Positions 1-3,834 of a stretch of DNA of 7,725 bases are shown in pieces. The notes beneath the pieces were generated by a model that ran no database searches, was not told the DNA's origin, and saw only the letters and a program-made list of their open reading frames with translations. Both the position numbers and the translations under genes were made by a program. Each line of letters begins with the position of its first letter. The stretch's first letter is position 1. The stretch comes from Gammaproteobacteria bacterium. GTDB taxonomy: Bacteria > Pseudomonadota > Gammaproteobacteria > Pseudomonadales > Halieaceae. The stretch lies in assembly GCA_029859085.1 (NCBI GenBank), contig JAOUDU010000112.1, forward strand, positions 1 to 7,725, given 5' to 3'.

Positions 1-20
1 CAGCTACCGACGCACAAGAG
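1..20. repeat. left copy of an imperfect 20-base direct repeat
   Basis: The bases cagctaccgacgcacaagag match 721-740 (cagctaacgacgcataagcg) at 17 of 20 positions in the same orientation. The two copies are 720 bases apart and flank the arsN2 region. The copy begins at the window edge, so its true left end is unknown. It may be part of a longer dispersed intergenic repeat. Confidence 0.5.
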
Positions 21-68
21 ATATAATCTGTCCGCCGCAGTAGAGCTACCCAACCGGATCTCCTACGC

Positions 69-111
69 CCGCTTTCATTTCACAGCAGGCATAACTTTTC
101 AGCTAAAGCGG
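69..111. repeat. inverted repeat CCGCTTT/AAAGCGG downstream of arsN2
   Basis: CCGCTTT at 69-75 is mirrored by AAAGCGG at 105-111, with a 29-base spacer. It sits just beyond the arsN2 stop codon. No run of T follows on the minus strand, so it is not a convincing intrinsic terminator. The same arm sequence recurs at 670-697, 2498-2519 and 2555-2580, which suggests one repeat family. Confidence 0.45.
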
Positions 112-151
112 CGGTTCGTCAGGGTCGTCGCGACTGCAGCGAATGGTTAGC
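89..151 (-). other. possible degenerate attC-like site at the arsN2 3' end
   Basis: Read on the minus strand, this stretch begins GCTAACCATTCGCTGCAG and ends TTTAGCTGAAAAGTTATGC. That is the layout of an integron attC: an R'' box ending in AAC, a central imperfect stem, and an R' box starting GTT. The arsN2 stop codon lies inside it, and the encoded tail NHSLQSRRP resembles the NNSFKPTP-like tails seen when cassette genes read into attC. The R' box GTTATGC departs from GTTRRRY and the stem is poor, so this may be a decayed site or coincidence. Confidence 0.3.
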
Positions 152-577
152 AACCAAAGCTTTTCGCATGAAGGTGGACGAGGCCGGACACAGATCCGAG
201 AACTGGGCGGTTGCCGATATGGCAGCCGGAGCCTCCGACCTTGCGATAGCCTCGTAACCAAGCCTGGCGAAGAACTGTGCTGCAGTTGTGGTTAAAAGGT
301 ATAGGGTTTCGACGCCCCGCGCTGCTGCCCAGGCTTCGGCGTCAGACACCAAGCTGACTCCTAGCCCGGATTTACGGCTCCCCGGCTCTACCGCTAACGA
401 GCGGAGCATGCCCACGTTCCCATAGACCTCCACTCCGACGACGCCCACGACCCGACCACCCTGCCGTATGCCGAGTAGATTGAGGTTGGGGCTGCTCGAG
501 AGATCGGACACAGGAAGCTGGGCTTCGATGAGAAGCGCCTCGACTTCCGTACTGAGGCATGTGGCGTCGGCATGCAT
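119..577 (-). CDS. arsN2: GNAT acetyltransferase, arsenic-resistance ArsN2 type
   Basis: This is a 152-residue single-domain GNAT protein, expected to transfer an acetyl group from acetyl-CoA in the cytoplasm. Motif A is visible as LRSLAV (58-63) followed by the acetyl-CoA loop RKSGLG (68-73). LYLLTTTA (92-99), FFARLGY (102-108) and the QFSDLCP segment (125-131) are the pattern I associate with ArsN2, a family often found in arsenic gene sets. The related ArsN1 acetylates organoarsenicals such as arsinothricin; the ArsN2 substrate is less certain. The ATG at 577 is kept because the family's first helix follows directly, although the Shine-Dalgarno is weak (AGAAG close to the start). No arsR, arsC or arsB lies beside it. 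The last nine residues may be encoded by an attC-like site. Family assignment is firm; the exact substrate is not. Confidence 0.82.
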   Translation of the reverse strand: MHADATCLSTEVEALLIEAQLPVSDLSSSPNLNLLGIRQGGRVVGVVGVEVYGNVGMLRSLAVEPGSRKSGLGVSLVSDAEAWAAARGVETLYLLTTTAAQFFARLGYEAIARSEAPAAISATAQFSDLCPASSTFMRKALVANHSLQSRRP

Positions 578-599
578 CTTCTGACCGCTAATTGTTAGG

Positions 600-619
600 T
601 ATACGGGGTAAACCGTATA
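600..619. promoter_or_regulatory. inverted repeat in the arsN2 leader (possible operator)
   Basis: TATACGG (600-606) and CCGTATA (613-619) form a perfect 7-base inverted repeat with a 6-base spacer, 23 to 42 bases upstream of the arsN2 ATG. On the minus strand each arm contains TATAC, similar to a -10 box, so a regulator bound here could cover a promoter. No clear -35 box was found. It could equally be an RNA hairpin or part of a cassette junction. Confidence 0.3.
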
Positions 620-671
620 ACATGGCGCCGCCTAAAACCAGAAGGAGCTGCCAGGCACCACTTGGTTGATG
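615..671 (-). other. possible second attC-like site upstream of arsN2
   Basis: On the minus strand this reads from CATCAAC to GTTATAC. TGGTGCC near one end can pair with GGCGCCA near the other (one G:U pair), around an unpaired middle of about 24 bases. The order AACCAAGTGGTGCC resembles the R''-L'' part of known attC sites. Together with 89-151 it would bound a cassette of about 526 bases holding arsN2 alone. The boxes deviate from consensus and no integrase is present, so this is weak. Confidence 0.2.
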
Positions 672-740
672 TCCGCTTTCGACCAATAGAGGGGACATGA
701 GCGCCTGTGAAGCCTGAGGGCAGCTAACGACGCATAAGCG
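670..740. repeat. dispersed TGTCCGCTTT-type repeat with right copy of the 20-mer
   Basis: TGTCCGCTTT at 670-679 is answered by an imperfect arm ending GGGACA at 692-697, and the stretch ends with the 20-mer at 721-740 that also opens the window. Motifs of the form TGTCCGCTTT...AAGCGGACA are, from memory, common between genes in many proteobacteria and are often mis-annotated as small proteins. No coding potential is seen here. Confidence 0.45.
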
Positions 741-885
741 CCATTACCTCACTGGCCAGTCAGCCCTGGAATCACCCGAGAGCGGCTTCCACTTTCACCT
801 CAACGGAGTCAAGACTGGGGCGTGATTTCAAGCCATATTTAGTTCGCTTTATGCCATGGGACGTTTCCCAACTCGAATCACTGGC

Positions 886-910
886 AATAAAAAACGCGCC
901 GTAGCGCGTT
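886..910 (-). terminator. intrinsic terminator of the small exported protein gene
   Basis: AACGCGC (893-899) and GCGCGTT (904-910) form a perfect 7-base stem around the 4-base loop CGTA. The A-rich run at 886-894 becomes a U run on the minus-strand transcript right after the stem. It lies 26 bases past the stop codon of the 936-1178 gene, which supports that gene being transcribed as a single unit. Confidence 0.88.
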
Positions 911-935
911 AGTGGCTGTACCGTGTTCTTTACGC

Positions 936-1178
936 TTACTTCTTTTTTGTCGCTTTTTTCGGTGCCGTAGTCTTTTTCGCTGGCTTCACCCTGTTTATCG
1001 CTGCGTCTTTGATACTCGTGAAATGCGTTTCCTTATCCCATATATACTGTCCATCTTCAAGTATGAAACCGTCGTCTATATATTTGGTTTCGGCATTACT
1101 TGCGTTGCCAGTAGTCGAGGCAGCTACCGCCAATATGGCTGCTCCTGCTAATGCTGCTTTCCTGCTTTTACTTTTCAT
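936..1178 (-). CDS. small exported protein with lysine-rich tail, unknown function
   Basis: This encodes 80 residues that I cannot assign to a family. Residues 1-29 look like a Sec signal peptide: the basic start MKSKSRK, a hydrophobic stretch AALAGAAILAVAA, and a plausible cleavage after SNA. The middle (30-62) is acidic and aromatic, with YIDDGFILEDGQYIWDKE. The end (63-80) is a proline/lysine tail, KPAKKTTAPKKATKKK, like low-complexity tails that bind nucleic acid, lipopolysaccharide or cell wall. The ATG is supported by GGAG about 9 bases upstream on the minus strand, and the gene ends in a strong terminator, so it is probably real and monocistronic. A GATAAT box lies at 1208-1213, but no good -35 was found. 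The function is unknown; a periplasmic or surface location is inferred. Confidence 0.75.
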   Translation of the reverse strand: MKSKSRKAALAGAAILAVAASTTGNASNAETKYIDDGFILEDGQYIWDKETHFTSIKDAAINRVKPAKKTTAPKKATKKK

Positions 1179-1207
1179 TGTCTATCTCCGTTAGAATTAA
1201 TAGCTCC

Positions 1208-1213
1208 ATTATC
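1208..1213 (-). promoter_or_regulatory. possible -10 box for the small exported protein gene
   Basis: Read on the minus strand, these bases are GATAAT, 30 bases upstream of the start codon, which would give a leader of roughly 20 bases. No convincing -35 hexamer lies 16-18 bases further upstream, so the promoter would need an activator or the match is chance. Confidence 0.3.
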
Positions 1214-1609
1214 GTATCGGGGCTAACATTGAGCATAGGGGCAATTCAATAGCTTCGATACGCCAGGGCTTAGACGGTTTTTCGCTCTCGGGAATCACAA
1301 ATTCACTTTTTAGGTCTAAGGGTTACGGAGGGGGCAAGCATATGAACTCGGCCGAGGCGATGTCCGAAATGCGAGAGCGGTCATCGCTCTAATTCGGCCC
1401 AAATGTCGCAAAATAGGCGAGCTGCCGTTTTCGAGTGGGCGTCTTGGGTGGATTTCTTGCCTACCCTTATGTCGCACCACCCCCGATAACGGTCACTCGC
1501 AGAGCCTGGATACCTACCCACTGGACGGCAACTTTGTGCCACGAAAGGACATCGACGTCCCAATCTAGTCCGTAAGCGGCATCCGCTAGAACAAATTGTT
1601 GGCTACCAT
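1214..1609. other. intergenic stretch of about 400 bases, no supported gene
   Basis: No frame here has a start, a ribosome site and a plausible protein. A 60-codon minus-strand frame at 1381-1563 looks random. Visible structures are an inverted repeat CTTAGAC (1269-1275) / GTCTAAG (1314-1320) with a 38-base spacer, and a short hairpin AGCGG/CCGCT at 1575-1587 beyond the DUF347 gene stop. The latter lacks a T run and is not a clear terminator. The stretch may hold decayed DNA. Confidence 0.5.
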
Positions 1610-2368
1610 TTAATGTGCGCGCTCAGATGCACGCTGCGGCAGCACGAGAATCAAGATCACGATGGCAGCCAGCAACGCACCCGTTGCAGTGTAACGACTT
1701 AAATCCAAGCCGCCCTGAGCTAGTGGCTTGTCCAGAAAATCTCCGACCACTGCGCCCAATGGTCGTGTGAGGACAAAGGCCCACCAGAACAATACCGTTC
1801 GGGATACCTGCGTGAAGTAATAGAGCGCCACTACAATCAACAGCATTCCGCCAAATATCGCAGCCGCACCAAGATAGCCCAGGCCTGCGGTATCAGCCGT
1901 CCAATCTCCCATTGCAGTGCCCAGCGTCTGGGAAAACATAATGGTAAGCCAGTAGTAAAACTCTGCCTTGGGTGTATGCACGGAAGCTACGTCTATACGA
2001 CCAAGCGCCTTGTGCCAAATGAACAAGGATGCAAGTAGCAGAATTAACAGCAAACTTGAACCGCCCAAATAGCCGATGCCCAGCGACCGCGTGGCATAAT
2101 CCGCTAATGTTGTTCCAACCGTTGTTGATGCAATGATGGTCGCCCAATACAGGAATGGATGAAACTTTCTGGCTTGAATCTGTACTAGTACGGCGCCAAC
2201 GAACACCACCATGAAGATTCCGGTGCTAACCAGGTAACCGAGATCCATCGACATTGAGACGGCGTCGCCGCCCGTTTCCCCTAGTGTCGTAGCCAATATC
2301 TTGATGGCCCAAAATCCAAGCGTAATCGCTGGGACTTTAGCCAACGCTTGTTTGACATCTGTGTCCAT
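1610..2368 (-). CDS. multipass membrane protein with four DUF347 repeats (COG4705-like)
   Basis: The 252-residue product is almost entirely hydrophobic and contains four copies of a repeat: an aromatic/tryptophan helix followed by a small-residue segment ending in G-x-x-x-[AG]-D. The segments are TTLGETGGD (27-35), TTVGTTLAD (82-90), QTLGTAMGD (147-155) and RPLGAVVGD (202-210), preceded by tryptophans near 20, 75, 140 and 195-196. This is the DUF347 repeat, known as four tandem copies of two membrane spans each, so about eight spans in the inner membrane. The family has no settled function; the evenly spaced acidic residues could suit ion or metal handling, which is inference. I chose ATG at 2368, with GAG 8 bases upstream; a TTG at 2374 would add two residues but has no proper ribosome site. 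No partner gene overlaps it. Confidence 0.85.
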   Translation of the reverse strand: MDTDVKQALAKVPAITLGFWAIKILATTLGETGGDAVSMSMDLGYLVSTGIFMVVFVGAVLVQIQARKFHPFLYWATIIASTTVGTTLADYATRSLGIGYLGGSSLLLILLLASLFIWHKALGRIDVASVHTPKAEFYYWLTIMFSQTLGTAMGDWTADTAGLGYLGAAAIFGGMLLIVVALYYFTQVSRTVLFWWAFVLTRPLGAVVGDFLDKPLAQGGLDLSRYTATGALLAAIVILILVLPQRASERAH

Positions 2369-2497
2369 GGTCAATTCTCAAATGGTTCTAGCTAAGGATA
2401 GAATCGAAATTCCGAGGCTAATGAAAAGCAAATTTCGCGGTGTTCAAGATCCACCATTTCGACGTGTTTGTTGGAACACAATACCACATCTTTTCGA

Positions 2498-2519
2498 CCG
2501 CTTTGCGTCGCGAAAGCGG
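2498..2519. repeat. palindrome CCGCTTT-N8-AAAGCGG
   Basis: A perfect 7-base inverted repeat (2498-2504 and 2513-2519) with the spacer gcgtcgcg. It lies in the gap between the glycine-zipper gene and the DUF347 gene, where it could form a hairpin or be a protein-binding site. It has the same arms as the repeats at 69-111 and 670-697. Confidence 0.55.
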
Positions 2520-2554
2520 ACAGGATTTTGGACTGATTTCGACCTGGTGGATGA

Positions 2555-2580
2555 CCGCTTTGTGCCTGCGTCGGAAGCGG
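2555..2580. repeat. palindrome CCGCTT-N14-AAGCGG
   Basis: A second inverted repeat of the same family (2555-2560 and 2575-2580), 35 bases after the first and continuing as AAGCGGACAT. It ends 15 bases from the stop codon of the glycine-zipper gene. Any plus-strand frame through here would translate the repeat and is unlikely to be a protein. Confidence 0.5.
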
Positions 2581-2595
2581 ACATAGAGCGTGGCT

Positions 2596-2796
2596 TTAAA
2601 CCTTCACACCCGGCTCCAGCGGTATGACAATCGTTTTGGGACTACCCAGGCTATACCCAATAGCTAACCCGGCGATCAAGCCAACTATCAAACCCAGCGC
2701 AATACCCAGCCAGTAGGCGCGGGTGCCTGTGCGCCTCAATTCTTTGCTGATGAAGTCAGCCTGGCGCTGGATTCTCGCTTTTTTGCTTGCCTCCAT
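2596..2796 (-). CDS. small single-span membrane protein with glycine-zipper helix, unknown function
   Basis: This encodes 66 residues. An N-terminal charged, probably helical part (MEASKKARIQRQADFISKEL) is followed by one membrane helix of about 22 residues rich in spaced glycines (GIALGLIVGLIAGLAIG), then a short tail ending in PLEPGVKV. G-x-x-x-G spacing favours helix packing, so the protein may form oligomers or bind another membrane protein; this is inference. The ATG at 2796 is preferred over the longer frame starting at 2853, because the extra 19 residues (MLHRPAPLCPPPP...) look like translated non-coding palindrome and proline codons. No clear Shine-Dalgarno precedes 2796, which lowers confidence. 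The gene lies between the tRNA 3' end and a repeat-rich gap. I do not recognise the family. Confidence 0.6.
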   Translation of the reverse strand: MEASKKARIQRQADFISKELRRTGTRAYWLGIALGLIVGLIAGLAIGYSLGSPKTIVIPLEPGVKV

Positions 2797-2817
2797 CCGG
2801 CAAGCATAGCCTGCCGG
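2797..2817. repeat. inverted repeat CCGGCA/TGCCGG at the start codon
   Basis: CCGGCA (2797-2802) and TGCCGG (2812-2817) form a perfect 6-base inverted repeat directly upstream of the glycine-zipper gene's start codon on the minus strand. In RNA it would place a hairpin where the ribosome site should be, so it may limit translation. It may also be chance in this G+C-rich patch. Confidence 0.35.
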
Positions 2818-2931
2818 CGGGGGAGGGCAAAGTGGGGCTGGCCTATGCAACAAATACGCAACAAAGTGAAGTGTTTGAGACTGCCTCTGTTGGTGTTTAT
2901 CGAAAAAAGGTCTTTATATACAATGAGATAA

Positions 2932-3007
2932 TGGTCCGCCTGGCAGGAGTTGAACCTGCGACCTACCGCTTAGGAGGCGGTTGCTCTATCCACTGAGCTA
3001 CAGGCGG
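2932..3007 (-). tRNA. tRNA-Arg, anticodon CCT
   Basis: On the minus strand the 76 bases fold into a complete cloverleaf: acceptor CCGCCTG/CAGGCGG, all seven pairs perfect; D stem GCTC/GAGC; anticodon stem ACCGC/GCGGT around loop CTCCTAA, giving anticodon CCT; a 5-base variable loop; and T stem GCAGG/CCTGC around TTCAACT. The discriminator is A and the terminal CCA is encoded. It decodes the rare AGG arginine codon. Past its 3' end there is a T-run on the minus strand (complement of 2903-2908) after only a 4-base stem, a weak terminator at best. Transfer-RNA 3' ends are favoured integration sites, and here that end faces the accessory half. Confidence 0.97.
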
Positions 3008-3128
3008 GTAATCGGGGGGTTGAAAAGGCAGTCGTTGTCCCCGGCTGCCCGCCCGGGAAATCGTCGCAGCGAATTATCGGTGCCACGCCCTGTTAACGCA
3101 ACCCTTGTGAACAGCCCCCGGGCGCGGT
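3008..3128. other. divergent gap between tRNA-Arg and hsp20
   Basis: This G+C-rich region must hold the minus-strand tRNA promoter, but no good -35/-10 pair was found. An imperfect inverted repeat TGTTAAC (3091-3097) / GTGAACA (3107-3113), with a 9-base spacer, could be a regulator site. No coding frame is supported. Confidence 0.4.
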
Positions 3129-3142
3129 TTGACCTGGATCAA
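3129..3142 (+). promoter_or_regulatory. Fnr/Anr-like box upstream of hsp20
   Basis: TTGACCTGGATCAA matches the Fnr/Anr consensus TTGAT-N4-ATCAA at nine of ten fixed positions. Its centre is about 70 bases upstream of the start expected from the sigma32 promoter, a class I activator distance. It suggests control by low oxygen or nitrogen oxides. The target could be hsp20 or, less likely, the divergent tRNA. Confidence 0.55.
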
Positions 3143-3167
3143 TAGCCTGTTCGATGCCGGCCAGGGA

Positions 3168-3200
3168 CCCTTGAAAGTACCCGGTACCGGCCCCACTTTA
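3168..3200 (+). promoter_or_regulatory. sigma32 (RpoH) heat-shock promoter of hsp20
   Basis: CCCTTGAAA (3168-3176) and CCCCACTTTA (3191-3200), separated by 14 bases, closely match the RpoH consensus CTTGAAA ... CCCCATnT. Transcription would start near 3206, giving a leader of about 37 bases that ends in the strong ribosome site AGGAGG at 3231-3236. Confidence 0.88.
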
Positions 3201-3242
3201 TCTCTGGGTAAAGACAAACCACGTATGTGAAGGAGGTGTCGA

Positions 3243-3665
3243 ATGTCTTTAGTACCGCGCAGCAACCTGTTCGATATTGACCGTTTTTTCGGCGATTCCT
3301 GGCCTGCGGCCTATGAGTCGCGAAGCGGTTCGTTCTTTGCACCCCGGGTGGATATCAAGGAGGCGAATAATCATTACGAGATTACCGCCGAACTGCCCGG
3401 CGTGGCAAAGGAGGACATCCATGTCCACGTGAAGGACGGCATCCTCACCCTGGAAGCCGAGACCAGCAAGGAGGACAAGGAGGAGAAGGACGGCAAGGTC
3501 ATCCGCCAGGAGCGGCGTTACGGCAAGTATATGCGCAGCTTCAACCTGGGGGCGGATATTCACGAGGACGATATCAAGGCCTCGTTCAAGGACGGCGTGC
3601 TGAAGCTGGAGGCGCCGAAGGTGCAGCCCAAGGCGCCCGAGCGCCGGCGGATCAGTATCGATTGA
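3243..3665 (+). CDS. small heat-shock protein, Hsp20/alpha-crystallin family
   Basis: This 140-residue cytoplasmic holdase chaperone binds unfolding proteins without ATP and hands them to DnaK/ClpB. A short N-terminal arm (1-32, with LFDIDRFF) leads into the alpha-crystallin domain (about 33-126), which contains VDIKE, the ITAELPGV segment, and the hallmark A-x-x-x-[ND]-G-V-L near its end (ASFKDGVLKLEAPK, 113-126). The C-terminal I-x-I motif is ISI at 137-139, used to lock dimers into larger oligomers. Length and layout match the class A bacterial type seen beside heat-shock promoters. The start is fixed by AGGAGG six bases upstream. The gene has its own sigma32 promoter, a possible Fnr/Anr box and a terminator, so it is a single-gene unit. 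No oddity is seen. Confidence 0.97.
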   Translation: MSLVPRSNLFDIDRFFGDSWPAAYESRSGSFFAPRVDIKEANNHYEITAELPGVAKEDIHVHVKDGILTLEAETSKEDKEEKDGKVIRQERRYGKYMRSFNLGADIHEDDIKASFKDGVLKLEAPKVQPKAPERRRISID

Positions 3666-3673
3666 GCCCCACC

Positions 3674-3712
3674 GCCGCCCCGTCGGATCAGCTTTCCCCC
3701 GGGGCGGCTTTA
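3674..3712 (+). terminator. terminator hairpin after hsp20
   Basis: GCCGCCCCG (3674-3682) and CGGGGCGGC (3700-3708) form a perfect 9-base G+C-rich stem with a 17-base loop, starting 8 bases after the hsp20 stop, followed by the short run TTTA. The U tract is short, so termination may be partial. It separates hsp20 from slt. Confidence 0.7.
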
Positions 3713-3725
3713 CCCGCGATTTCTC

Positions 3726-3750
3726 GCGCGCCCTCTTGCATTGTGCGCGC
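3726..3750. repeat. short GCGCGC inverted repeat before slt
   Basis: GCGCGC occurs at 3726-3731 and 3745-3750 with a 13-base loop between. It lies between the hsp20 terminator and slt. It may be a second hairpin or part of the slt control region; no T run follows and no clear slt promoter was found nearby. Confidence 0.3.
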
Positions 3751-3834
3751 TCGCATATCACTCTACCGGCGTAATTGAACCGGCGACCGAGATCGTCGGG
3801 ATCCTGTTTTTGCTGTGATAAGAGGTGGTATCCC

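Larger units (their letters stand above)
578..885. other. intergenic stretch without a gene
   Basis: The gap between arsN2 and the next terminator holds the leader inverted repeat, the attC-like candidate and the dispersed repeat listed separately. From 741 to 885 I see no open frame of note, no RNA gene and no strong promoter. Confidence 0.5.

Noticed and set aside
912..1194. Plus-strand frames of 61-79 codons
   Set aside because: They are antisense to the small exported protein, which has a ribosome site, signal peptide and terminator on the minus strand.
1381..1563. Minus-strand open frame of 60 codons
   Set aside because: No ribosome site, no recognisable motif and a random-looking composition; treated as non-coding.
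1575..1608. Half attC-like sequence after the DUF347 gene (GCCAACAATTTGTTC on the minus strand, with hairpin AGCGG/CCGCT)
   Set aside because: The matching second half (an L'/R' ending in GTTRRRY) is not found, so a cassette for this gene is not supported.
2301..2627. Plus-strand open frame of 108 codons
   Set aside because: It overlaps the DUF347 gene antisense and then translates the palindromic repeats; it has no ribosome site and composition unlike a protein.
2787..2996. Plus-strand open frame of 69 codons
   Set aside because: Its second half (GVEPATYRLGGGCSIH) is the antisense translation of tRNA-Arg, a well-known annotation artefact.
3775..3834. TTG-initiated extension of slt
   Set aside because: The extra 20 residues precede the signal peptide and lack a ribosome site; GTG at 3835 has both a good site and the right N terminus.
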